Positions 19,043 through 27,183 of a stretch of 64,000 nucleotides of DNA are shown here, piece by piece. The position numbers and the translations under genes are program-made. The DNA is from Mycolicibacterium sphagni (lineage in GTDB: Bacteria; Actinomycetota; Actinomycetes; Mycobacteriales; Mycobacteriaceae): contig NZ_NOZR01000022.1 in the NCBI RefSeq assembly GCF_002250655.1, positions 49,525 through 113,524 on the forward strand, in the 5' to 3' direction. The stretch's first letter is position 1; each line of letters opens with the position of its first letter. Under the pieces are notes generated by a model, which made no database searches, was not told the DNA's origin, and saw only the letters and a program-made list of their open reading frames with translations.

Positions 19043-20266
19043 GTGAGCCGCTACGAGCACGACCTGACCCTGGAATTGGACGGCGCCGTCGAGTTGCCCG
19101 TCGGTGGGCGGGTCGCTGCCGGCGCGGTGCTGATCGTCGCGGTGGTGCTCACCGCACTCAACCTGCGGCCCGCGGTCACCAGCGTCGGGCCGGTGCTCGG
19201 CGACATGCAGCGCGCGCTGGGCGCCTCTGCCATCTGGGCCGGCGTGCTGACCACCCTGCCCGGATTGTGCTTTGCGGGTGCGGGTTTGGCGGCGGCCAAG
19301 CTGTCGCGCCGGTTCGGCTTGGGTCGATCCATCACCTTCGCACTGATCACGTTGATCGTCGGGCTGCTGGTGCGTGTGCTCGACGGCCCCTATGTGGTCA
19401 TCGGTGGAACCTTGGTGGCGACCGCGGGTATTGCCGTCATCAACGTCCTGATCCCAGTGGTGATCAAGCAGTCGTTCCCTGCCCAACTCGGTGTGATGAC
19501 CGGCATTTACACGGCGGCGCTGCAGGGCGGTGGCGCCTTGGGGTCGGCTGTCACCCCACCGCTGGAGAATGTCTTCGGCGGTTGGCGGCCGGCGTTGGTC
19601 AGCTGGACGGTCCTGGCAGCGGTGGCGCTACTGGCCTGGCTCTTCGCCGCCCGCGGGGTCGACGGCCGCGCCAACGACTCAACGGGATCAGTCGAACACC
19701 GGTCACTGTTGCGAAATCCGTTGGCGTGGATCATCACACTGTTCTTCGGGACGCAGTCGATGCTGGCCTACATCATGATGGGCTGGCTGCCCGAAGTATT
19801 CATCGACCACGGGGTGAGCAAGACCTCCGCCGGCCTGCTCGTCGGACTGCTGTCGGTGATCGCCGTGCCCGTCAGCCTCGTCCTCGCACCGATGGCGGCG
19901 CGTTCGACTCACCAGAGTGGCTGGATCGCCGCCCTCGGCGTGACGGGATTCGCCGGCGTGGTGGGTCTGCTGGTCGCTCCGGATGCCAGCCCGCTACTGT
20001 GGAGTGTGCTCGTCGGCTTCGGCATGAGCGTGTTTTCGTTGGCCGTCACCGTCATCGCCTTGCGGGCGCGCACCGCCGAGGACACCGTCCAGCTGTCCGC
20101 CATGGCGCAGGGATTCGGTTACCTTCTGGCCGGCATCGGTCCGTTTTTGTTCGGAACGCTGCACGATGTGACCGGCGGCTGGACAGCGCCGTTCATCATG
20201 GTGCTGGCGGTTTACGTCGTGCAAATCGCGCTCGGTGTGTTCGCCGGCCGGAATCGCTACGTCTGA
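19043..20266 (+). CDS. MFS transporter, CynX/NimT-like
   Basis: A 407-residue membrane protein with about twelve hydrophobic segments. It resembles the cyanate/nitroimidazole-type MFS branch: the early signature LTALNLRPAVTSVGPVLGDM after the first span is typical. It starts with GTG at 19043, just after the palindrome shared with the divergent GntR regulator, so induction by its own substrate is likely. The substrate cannot be predicted. Confidence 0.82.
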   Translation: MSRYEHDLTLELDGAVELPVGGRVAAGAVLIVAVVLTALNLRPAVTSVGPVLGDMQRALGASAIWAGVLTTLPGLCFAGAGLAAAKLSRRFGLGRSITFALITLIVGLLVRVLDGPYVVIGGTLVATAGIAVINVLIPVVIKQSFPAQLGVMTGIYTAALQGGGALGSAVTPPLENVFGGWRPALVSWTVLAAVALLAWLFAARGVDGRANDSTGSVEHRSLLRNPLAWIITLFFGTQSMLAYIMMGWLPEVFIDHGVSKTSAGLLVGLLSVIAVPVSLVLAPMAARSTHQSGWIAALGVTGFAGVVGLLVAPDASPLLWSVLVGFGMSVFSLAVTVIALRARTAEDTVQLSAMAQGFGYLLAGIGPFLFGTLHDVTGGWTAPFIMVLAVYVVQIALGVFAGRNRYV

Positions 20267-20291
20267 GCGCTGGCGACCGTACGCTACAGCG

Positions 20292-21476
20292 ATGCCCGGA
20301 TCGCGGAACGCTGTGTGTTCGTATGCCCGGTGGGTAGCCAGAGCCAAGCCAGGTGACTACGTGATCGCCCTGGGTGCGGCGTCCGCGTCGCTGCCACTGG
20401 TCGGGCGTCACCTTGAGGTACTCGGTGGCTTCGCGGCGCTCGGTATCGGAGGGCGGCGTTACGTCTCGAGCATCGGCGCCCGGATGGCGCGGGGGTTGGT
20501 ACGAAATGCCAAGGAAGCGTTCACACCTGACGTCTTGACCGAGGCGTTGGGCGGTGTGGTTGCCGCCGAGCAGCTCGCCCAGCCGTGGCCGACACACCGG
20601 GATCGCGCGCCATTTCTGAAGGCCGCCGGTCAGCGGCGGTATGTGTACCGCTCGTCGGTGCGTTATGGCGACCGCCCCGGTCAGCTGCTCGACGTCTGGC
20701 GAAGTCCGGAGACAATCCAGGAACCGGCGCCGGTGCTCGTCTTCGTCCCCGGCGGCGCCTGGGTATTCGGCCGCCGAGAGCTCCAGGGCCACGCGCTGAT
20801 GGCGCACTTGGCGCGGCGAGGCTGGGTGTGCCTGTCAGTTCAGTACGGGTCCAGCCCTCGCCATCGCTGGCCGCGCCAGATAACCGATGTCAAAGCTGCG
20901 ATCGCCTGGGCACGGGCCAATGCCGCGAAGTTCGGGGGCGATCCGAATTTCGTTGCCGTCGCCGGGTGTTCGGCAGGTGGTCACCTGGCCACCCTGGCCG
21001 GACTGACGAACGGCGACCCGCAGTGGCAAACCGATCTTCCTGCGGACGCCGATACGTCGGTCGATGCTGTGGTCAGCGTGTACGGCCTTTACGACTGGCA
21101 CGACCGCAGCACGCCCGAGCGCGACCGCTTCCTGGAGTTCCTCGAACGTGTGGTGGTGCAGCGTTCGCAGGCTCGTCGTCCAGAGGTCTTTCGTGCGGCG
21201 TCGCCGATGGAGCGAGTGCACTCGTCAGCGCCACCCTTCTTGGCGATCCACGGGAGTGATGACGGCTTGATCCCCGTCGACGAGGCTCGCAGTTTCGTGG
21301 AACGCCTGCGGTCGGTGTCCGAGTCACCCGTGTGCTACATCGAATTGCCAGGCGTGGGACACGGTTTCGACCTCGTCGACGGCACGCGCACGGCGCCGGT
21401 GGTGGCCGCGATCGGCCGCTTCCTTCACCACGTTCACCAGGACCAACTCCATGGCAGGACCACGTCGGCGGTCTGA
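20292..21476 (+). CDS. Alpha/beta hydrolase, Lip-type esterase
   Basis: A 394-residue carboxylesterase of the hormone-sensitive-lipase/BD-FAE type. The oxyanion segment is FVPGGAWVFG (about residue 151). The nucleophile motif is GCSAGG with Ser227. The acid and base lie in GSDDGLIP and GVGHGFDL. The N-terminal 100 residues form a cap or membrane-proximal region as in mycobacterial LipM/LipN-like enzymes. The start ATG at 20292 follows the MFS gene by 25 bp, so the two may be cotranscribed. Substrate unknown. Confidence 0.85.
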   Translation: MPGSRNAVCSYARWVARAKPGDYVIALGAASASLPLVGRHLEVLGGFAALGIGGRRYVSSIGARMARGLVRNAKEAFTPDVLTEALGGVVAAEQLAQPWPTHRDRAPFLKAAGQRRYVYRSSVRYGDRPGQLLDVWRSPETIQEPAPVLVFVPGGAWVFGRRELQGHALMAHLARRGWVCLSVQYGSSPRHRWPRQITDVKAAIAWARANAAKFGGDPNFVAVAGCSAGGHLATLAGLTNGDPQWQTDLPADADTSVDAVVSVYGLYDWHDRSTPERDRFLEFLERVVVQRSQARRPEVFRAASPMERVHSSAPPFLAIHGSDDGLIPVDEARSFVERLRSVSESPVCYIELPGVGHGFDLVDGTRTAPVVAAIGRFLHHVHQDQLHGRTTSAV

Positions 21477-21482
21477 ACAGAC

Positions 21483-22175
21483 GTGTTGTCTTCCGAGTGG
21501 ACCCGGTCGATCGGTATCGACGCGCCGATCGTCAACGCCCCGATGGGTGGTGTTGCCGTGGGAGCCCTGGCCGCGGCGGTGTCGCGGGCTGGCGGTCTCG
21601 GCATGATCGGCATGGGAAGCTCGGCTACTGCCGAGCGGCTCCGAGCGGAGCTCCCACACGTTTCAAACCTGCCTTATCCCTTTGGCATTGGTCTCGTGGA
21701 CTGGGTGGCCGCGTGCACACGACTCCGGCGTGATCGCCGCGACATAGGTGAGTGATCTGGCGAGCGCCGAACGAGCTGTCGCCGCAGGCATCGACGTGGT
21801 GGTCGCCGCGGGGCCGAGGGCGGCGGTCATGGGGAGCCGCTCATCGGCACGCTACCGCTGTTGACCGCGCTGCTCTGGCGGCCGACGGCACCCATACCGT
21901 CACGACTCGGGTGTTCGACATCGCGCAGGGCTATCCGTGGCCAGCCCAGCTACCAGAACGCTTGCTGCGCAACAGTTTCAGCGATCGCTGGGACGGCGAG
22001 GAAGACGCGCTGAGCGTCGATCCCGGCGCGGCTGCGGAATTGGCCCAGGCCATCGCCGTCGAGGACTATACCTACGCGCCGATCAACGCGGGCCAGGGTG
22101 TCGGGGAGCTCACGGAGGTTCGGTCAGTTGGTGAGGTGATCAGTCAGCTGAGTTCGGATGCCGATGAGTACCGCG
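21483..22175 (+). pseudogene. Decayed nitronate monooxygenase
   Basis: Remains of an FMN-dependent nitronate monooxygenase. The N-terminal part is intact in one frame (IDAPIVNAPMGGVAVGALA, then AGGLGMIGMGS). A piece reading SDLASAERAVAAGIDVVVAA follows near 21750-21810 in a different frame. GGHGEPLIGTLPLLTAL follows near 21820-21870 in yet another frame. The C-terminal part (TRVFDIAQGYPWPAQLPERL, then INAGQGVGELTEVRSVGEVI) resumes further on. At least three frame changes plus missing internal segments rule out a working enzyme. Confidence 0.82.
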
Positions 22176-22298
22176 TCGGCCACCTTTCGGGTCACCGGGA
22201 ACTGGTATCGTCCAAGCCGTGTCAATGGGTTCGGCGGTGGTCCTGACTCTGTTCCTGCGTCCGGTTCGAGTCAGCCGCACGACAGTCGGTACCGCAGC

Positions 22299-23192
22299 GT
22301 GAGCTCCCATCTCAGCTATCTCGAGGCGTTCGTCGTCGGCGCATTCCAAGGGGTCACCGAACTCTTCCCGGTATCCAGCCTCGGTCATTCGATCCTGGTG
22401 CCGGCGCTGATCGGCGGCAGTTGGGCACGCGACCTCGACGTATCGGCTCCAGAATCGCCCTATCTGGCCTTCATCGTCGGCCTGCATGTCGCGACCGCAC
22501 TGGCCCTGCTGGTGTTCTTCTGGCGGGATTGGGTGGCGATCATCGGTGGCTTCGCAACGTCGCTACGGCACCGGCGGATCACGACGCCGGCCGAGCGGCT
22601 GGCCTGGCTGATCATCGTCGGGACAATCCCGGTTGGCATCTGCGGATTGGCGTTGGAGCACCTGTTTCGAACCACTCTTGGCCGGCCGATACCGGCCGCG
22701 AGCTTCCTGATCGCCAACGGCGTCGTTCTCTTTGTGGGAGAACGGCTTCGAAGACGTGCCGACGCCGTCGCACAGGCGGGTCAGGCCGCCGACGCCGTCG
22801 ACGCCCGGATCGCTGACATGCCTCTGGTTGGGGGATTGGTTGTGGGGTCAGCCCAGGTGCTGGCACTCTTGCCGGGCATCAGCCGCTCCGGCGTGACGAT
22901 GGTTGCCGGCTTGTTGCGGGGCCTCTCGCATGAAGACGCCGCGCGGTTCTCATTCCTTCTTGCGACGCCCGTGATTTTTCTCGCGGGCATCCTGAAGATC
23001 CCAGACCTGTTCGGTCCGCTCGGCGACGGGATTCACGGTCAAATACTTGTGGGCAGCCTGGCCTCGTTCGGTGCGGCCTATCTCGCGGTGCGGTTTCTCA
23101 CCCGCTACTTCGAAACCCGAACGCTCACACCCTTTGCCGTCTACTGCACACTGGCAGGACTCGGCAGCCTGCTATGGCTGACATTGCGCTGA
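22299..23192 (+). CDS. uppP: Undecaprenyl-diphosphatase (UppP/BacA family)
   Basis: A 297-residue integral membrane phosphatase that recycles undecaprenyl pyrophosphate for cell-wall synthesis. Motif 1 is QGVTELFPVSSLGHS near the N-terminus (the Q/E-x3-E pattern is kept). Motif 2 is LLPGISRSGVTMVAGLLRGL. The open frame runs on upstream, but GTG at 22299 places the first membrane segment at the N-terminus as in the family. SLGHSI replaces the more usual STGHL. Lying outside conserved synteny, it is probably an additional copy. Confidence 0.85.
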   Translation: MSSHLSYLEAFVVGAFQGVTELFPVSSLGHSILVPALIGGSWARDLDVSAPESPYLAFIVGLHVATALALLVFFWRDWVAIIGGFATSLRHRRITTPAERLAWLIIVGTIPVGICGLALEHLFRTTLGRPIPAASFLIANGVVLFVGERLRRRADAVAQAGQAADAVDARIADMPLVGGLVVGSAQVLALLPGISRSGVTMVAGLLRGLSHEDAARFSFLLATPVIFLAGILKIPDLFGPLGDGIHGQILVGSLASFGAAYLAVRFLTRYFETRTLTPFAVYCTLAGLGSLLWLTLR

Positions 23193-23341
23193 GCGCTCGC
23201 ACGTCGACGCAACCTAATAGTTGATCCGCGACGTAACAGTTGCCGAATGCGGTGGTGAAGGCCGCCGCGATCGCATGCCGTTACCTGGAGCGGGTCGGCT
23301 TCGTTGACGCGGTATCGGGGACTGGGTATGGTCCGAACAAA

Positions 23342-23356
23342 CGTTAGGTTCTAACG
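23342..23356. promoter_or_regulatory. Palindrome upstream of P450 operon
   Basis: CGTTAG-GTT-CTAACG is a perfect 15-bp dyad centred 30 bp upstream of the first P450 start. It does not resemble the palindrome in front of the TetR gene at the other end of this cluster (26255-26276). The two are therefore not obviously sites of the same protein. Candidate operator by position. Confidence 0.45.
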
Positions 23357-23378
23357 ACGACGGGCGCGGAGCGAATTG

Positions 23379-24647
23379 GTGACTGATTTCGACACGGTGG
23401 ACTTCTTCACCGAGGCGACGCTCGTACCCGACCCGTATCCCTACTTCGATCACCTGCGGTCGAAGTGCCCGGTGACGAATGCGACCCCGTTCAACGTGCT
23501 GGCCGTCACCGGATACGACGCGGCGCTGAGCGTCTACAAGAATCCGGCGTTCTCGTCGTGCGTATCGGTGGCCGGACCGTTCGCGGGCATGCCGATCACC
23601 CCCGGCGACAGCGATGACGTCAGCGAGCTGATCGCGCAACACAGCGCGAACGTTCCAATGGCCGAACACATCACGTCCCAAGACCCGCCACTGCACACCC
23701 GTACTCGCAGCCTGATGAACACGCTCATCACGCCCAAGCGGCTGAAGGAAAACGAAGACTTCATGTGGCGGCTGGCCGACCAGCAGCTGGACACCTTCGT
23801 CACTACGGGGCAGTGCGAGTTCCTCGCCGATTACGCCAAACCCTTCTCACTGCTGGTGATCGCCGACCTGCTGGGGGTGCCTGCCGAGGACCATGAAGAG
23901 TTCACCGCGGTCTTCGCGGGCCAGACGGTCGGTGAACTCGGTGCGGACGCGCCCACCTCCCACAACCCGCTGGAATGGCTCAACGAGCGGTTCTACCGCT
24001 ACCTCGATGATCGTCGTCGCGCACCGCGCGACGACGTGCTCACCGGGCTCGCGCTGGCCAAGTACGACGACGGATCGACGCCGGACCTGGCCGACGTGGT
24101 GAACCTGTCGACGTTCCTGTTCGCCGCCGGCAGCGAGACCACCACCAAACTGGTGAGCTCGGCGGTGCGGTTCATCGGCGACAACCCGAAACTCGAAGGC
24201 GAACTGCGCGATGACCGCAGCAAGATCCCCGCCTTCCTCGAGGAAACATTGCGCATGGAGAGTCCGGTCAAGTCGCATTTCCGGATGGCGCGCACGACCA
24301 CCACGATTGGGGATGTGACGGTGCCGGCCGGCACCACGGTGATGCTCCTGCCCGGCGCATGCAATCGTGACGCCCAGAAGTTCGAGCAGCCCAACGAGTT
24401 TCGCGCGGACCGACCGAACGTGCGCGAGCACATCGCGTTCATCCGCGGCGCCCACTCATGCCCGGGCGCGCCGTTGGCCAGGGCCGAGGGCCGGATATCG
24501 CTGAACCGGATCCTGGACCGGATGACCGACATCACGATCTCCGAATCTGATCACGGTCCGGCCGGCGACCGCCACTATGAGTACGAGCCGACGTTCATCA
24601 TGCGCGGGCTCAGCGAGCTGCACATCACGTTCACGCCGGTCGGCTGA
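23379..24647 (+). CDS. Cytochrome P450 (first of cluster)
   Basis: A 422-residue soluble P450. The I-helix motif is FAAGSETTTKL, the K-helix ExxR is EETLRMES, and the heme loop is FIRGAHSCPG with the cysteine ligand. The start is read at GTG 23379. It is followed after 23 bp by a short-chain dehydrogenase, and further on by a TetR gene, an AveC-like membrane protein and a second P450. The pair of P450s with an alcohol dehydrogenase suggests stepwise oxidation of a lipid or terpenoid. CYP family and substrate not assigned. Confidence 0.9.
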   Translation: MTDFDTVDFFTEATLVPDPYPYFDHLRSKCPVTNATPFNVLAVTGYDAALSVYKNPAFSSCVSVAGPFAGMPITPGDSDDVSELIAQHSANVPMAEHITSQDPPLHTRTRSLMNTLITPKRLKENEDFMWRLADQQLDTFVTTGQCEFLADYAKPFSLLVIADLLGVPAEDHEEFTAVFAGQTVGELGADAPTSHNPLEWLNERFYRYLDDRRRAPRDDVLTGLALAKYDDGSTPDLADVVNLSTFLFAAGSETTTKLVSSAVRFIGDNPKLEGELRDDRSKIPAFLEETLRMESPVKSHFRMARTTTTIGDVTVPAGTTVMLLPGACNRDAQKFEQPNEFRADRPNVREHIAFIRGAHSCPGAPLARAEGRISLNRILDRMTDITISESDHGPAGDRHYEYEPTFIMRGLSELHITFTPVG

Positions 24648-24670
24648 CCAGGCCCGAGAGAAGGAGTCGC

Positions 24671-25552
24671 ATGACCGGAAAGCTCGAAGGCAAGGTGGCT
24701 TTCATCACGGGCGCCGCCCGCGGGCAGGGCCGGGCGCACGCTATCGCGATGGCCAAAGAAGGTGCCGACATCATCGCCGTCGACATCTGCCGCGACATTC
24801 CGTCGAATCCTTACCCGCTGGCCACGCCCGAGGATCTTGCTGAAACCGAGCGCTCCATCAAGGAGCTCGACCGTCAGGTCCTGGCTCGGGTCGCCGATGT
24901 CCGTGAGCGCCACGAACTGCGGGACGCGGTCGAAGCCGGCGTGGCCAACTTCGGCAAGATCGACATCGTCGTCGCCAATGCGGGGATCCTGCCGATGGCC
25001 ATGGGCCGGGCGCACGACGCGATGTCGTTCGTCGACGCCAGCGATGTGGACCTGCTCGGTGTGATGAACACCGTCGCCGTCACCGTTCCGCACCTGCCCA
25101 ACGGGTCATCGGTCATCGTCACCGGTTCGACGGCCGGCATGATCCGGGGGACCACCGACAACCCGAACATGGGGCCCGGCGGTCGCGGGTACGGCTGGAG
25201 CAAGCGGGTGATCATCGAGTACGTCGAGGAGATGTCGCTGGCGCTGGCCGATCGCATGATCCGCGTCAACGCGATCCACCCGACCAACTGCAACACGCAT
25301 CTGCTGCAGAACGACGGCATGTACAGCATGTTCCGGCCCGACCTGACCCAGCAGGGCAAGCAGGCCAGCCGTGAAGACGCAGAGCCGTTGTTCACCCTGT
25401 TCCAGGCGATGCCGATCCCGTACATCGAGCCCGAGGATATGGCCAATCTCGGCGTGTTCCTGGCCAGCGACGACAGCCGCTACATCACCGGGCAGCAGAT
25501 TCGGGTGGACGGCGGCTCGCTGCTCAAATGGCCGAACGGCCCCGGGGGATAA
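24671..25552 (+). CDS. Short-chain dehydrogenase, mycofactocin-coupled type
   Basis: A 293-residue SDR. The nucleotide motif GAARGQG is near residue 15, NAGIL near 105, and the catalytic set is Ser in VTGSTAGM with YGWSK. An insertion after the second strand (VDICRDIPSNPYPLATPEDL) and a long region before the C-terminal DGGSLLKWP are typical of the mycofactocin-coupled (carveol dehydrogenase-like) group. Such enzymes hold NAD tightly and re-oxidise it through mycofactocin. It sits directly behind a P450 and probably oxidises the P450's alcohol product. Subgroup assignment is from pattern memory. Confidence 0.83.
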   Translation: MTGKLEGKVAFITGAARGQGRAHAIAMAKEGADIIAVDICRDIPSNPYPLATPEDLAETERSIKELDRQVLARVADVRERHELRDAVEAGVANFGKIDIVVANAGILPMAMGRAHDAMSFVDASDVDLLGVMNTVAVTVPHLPNGSSVIVTGSTAGMIRGTTDNPNMGPGGRGYGWSKRVIIEYVEEMSLALADRMIRVNAIHPTNCNTHLLQNDGMYSMFRPDLTQQGKQASREDAEPLFTLFQAMPIPYIEPEDMANLGVFLASDDSRYITGQQIRVDGGSLLKWPNGPGG

Positions 25553-25558
25553 CGGGAT

Positions 25559-26218
25559 TCACTTCGGGCGGTGCAGGAACCCGTGCAGGGTGGCCTGCAC
25601 CAGCTCGTCGATGATCGCCTCTCGCGACGGCGGCCGGTTGCCGAAGAAGGTCGACCGCAAGGCGACCATGCCGACGATCATCGCCACGGTCGAATGCGCG
25701 GGCAGATCCGGCTGGTCCGACTGCATTCCGCGCAGGCTCATGCCCTCGGCGCTGATCTGGCCGAGCACGGACAGCGCTCGCCGGATGTCGGCGATCCCGG
25801 CAGCCTCGATCTCGTCCTCACTGAGCCCGTCCGACGCGACCAACGTGAGCAGGAGACCCTGATGGCGGACCAGGACGTCGTAGAGGGGGCCGATGAATTG
25901 CCGCGACAGCTCTTCCTCGTCGGTGTCCTCGGGAACGACGGACTGCCAGGTCTGGCGGAATTCGTCGAGGGTGCTCGTGAACGGGACGACGAGTGCCTCC
26001 CGGAACAGGCCGGCCTTGGAGCCGAAGTGGCGGAAGAGCAGGTACTCGGTGACGCCGGCGGCCTCGGCGATCTCCCGCGTGGTGGTCGCGCGATAGTCCC
26101 TGCGCGCGAACAGATCCCGTGCCGCATCCAGCAGAAGTCGACGTGCTTCACCGGGCGCCCGGCGGACGGCCGGGGCCCGCGCGGTGCGCTCTTTCGGGGA
26201 GATCTTCTGCTGGGGCAC
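25559..26218 (-). CDS. TetR family regulator of the P450 cluster
   Basis: A 219-residue TetR protein with the DNA-binding segment TREIAEAAGVTEYLLFRHFG at about residues 47-66. It starts with GTG at 26218, converges on the SDR gene with a 6-bp gap, and diverges from a small membrane gene and the AveC-like/P450 genes. A perfect 22-bp palindrome lies 37 bp upstream of its start. It probably represses the rightward genes and itself. Confidence 0.86.
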   Translation of the reverse strand: MPQQKISPKERTARAPAVRRAPGEARRLLLDAARDLFARRDYRATTTREIAEAAGVTEYLLFRHFGSKAGLFREALVVPFTSTLDEFRQTWQSVVPEDTDEEELSRQFIGPLYDVLVRHQGLLLTLVASDGLSEDEIEAAGIADIRRALSVLGQISAEGMSLRGMQSDQPDLPAHSTVAMIVGMVALRSTFFGNRPPSREAIIDELVQATLHGFLHRPK

Positions 26219-26254
26219 TGGTTTTCACCATAGCCGGGTCTCGACGGTCCTCGG

Positions 26255-26276
26255 AGTAATAGTATCCACTATTACT
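26255..26276. promoter_or_regulatory. TetR operator candidate, perfect 8-bp arms
   Basis: AGTAATAG-N6-CTATTACT is a perfect dyad in the gap between the divergent TetR gene (start 26218) and the small membrane gene (start 26312). Arm length, total length of 22 bp and position are those of a TetR operator that would control both directions. Confidence 0.6.
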
Positions 26277-26311
26277 AGCTGTGGAATGGAGCTGAGGTGG
26301 GAGCAGTAATC

Positions 26312-26392
26312 ATGCTCGGCACGCTTTTCGGGCTGATCGTGTTGATCTTCGGCCTGGTCGTCTACTTCGATCCGGAGGCGCGGAAGAAATGA
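26312..26392 (+). CDS. 26-residue single-span membrane peptide
   Basis: A tiny gene encoding 26 residues. It begins MLGTLFGLIVLIFGLVV, giving one hydrophobic span, and ends YFDPEARKK with a positive tail that should face the cytoplasm. It overlaps the following AveC-like gene by ATGA, strong evidence that it is translated. A GTG at 26297 in frame is an alternative start. It may be a small subunit of the membrane complex formed by its neighbour. No known family recognised. Confidence 0.6.
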   Translation: MLGTLFGLIVLIFGLVVYFDPEARKK

Positions 26393-27177
26393 ACACCGGT
26401 CTGACGCCGGTGATGATCGCCGGCCTGTCGTTCGCCTACATCGGCGGCGTCGTGCTGCTGGCGGTCGGTGTGTACCTCAGCGTTCGCCGCGGACGCATTC
26501 ATCCGCTGCTGCTGGTCTCGATCTCGGCGATCTCCTTCTCGTGGATCGAGGCGCCCTACGACTGGGCGATGTATGCGCAGTTCCCGCCGGCGCTTCCGCG
26601 CATGCCGTCGTGGTGGCCGATGAACGTGACCTGGGGCGGCGGGCTGCCCTCCGCGGTTCCGATCGGTTACATCTCGTACTTCGTATTCCCTGCGCTGATC
26701 GGCGCCGCCATCGGCCGGTGGCTGGTGAGGCGGCTCGGCTGGCGGCGACCGCAGACTCTGCTGATCGCCGGCTTCGGCGTCGGGTTCTGCTGGGCGCTGT
26801 TCTTCAACGCGGTCGTCGGCGCCCAGCTCGGAGTCTTCTACTACGGCTACGTGATTCCCGGGCTGGCGATCTTCGAAGGCACCAGACATCAATATCCGAT
26901 CTACGACTCCGTCGCGATGGGCATCCAGATGATGGTGTTCGCGTACCTGCTCGGCCGGGTGGATGATCAGGGGCGCAACGTCATCGAGGTGTGGGCCGAC
27001 AGGCGGTCGTCGAGCAAGGTGGGCGCCGGGGTGCTGTCCATCGTGGCGGTCGTCATCGTGGGGCATCTGTTGTACGGCGCGGTCTTCGCGCCGCACCTCG
27101 CGACGAAGCTGGGCGGCTACGTGACCGTCGGCCCTACCGAGCAACTGTTCCCCGGCGTGCCGAACCAACCGAGATAG
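26389..27177 (+). CDS. AveC-like (spirocyclase family) membrane protein
   Basis: A 262-residue protein with about six or seven hydrophobic segments. I recognise it as the AveC/spirocyclase-like family often found beside mycobacterial P450 genes. Conserved-looking features are SWIEAPYDWAMYAQFPP at about residues 50-66 and the aromatic MPSWWPMNVTWGGG. AveC itself acts in spiroketal formation during avermectin synthesis; the role of mycobacterial relatives is not established to my knowledge. It is translationally coupled to the 26-residue peptide upstream and lies 6 bp before the second P450. Confidence 0.72.
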   Translation: MNTGLTPVMIAGLSFAYIGGVVLLAVGVYLSVRRGRIHPLLLVSISAISFSWIEAPYDWAMYAQFPPALPRMPSWWPMNVTWGGGLPSAVPIGYISYFVFPALIGAAIGRWLVRRLGWRRPQTLLIAGFGVGFCWALFFNAVVGAQLGVFYYGYVIPGLAIFEGTRHQYPIYDSVAMGIQMMVFAYLLGRVDDQGRNVIEVWADRRSSSKVGAGVLSIVAVVIVGHLLYGAVFAPHLATKLGGYVTVGPTEQLFPGVPNQPR

Positions 27178-27183
27178 GCCCTG

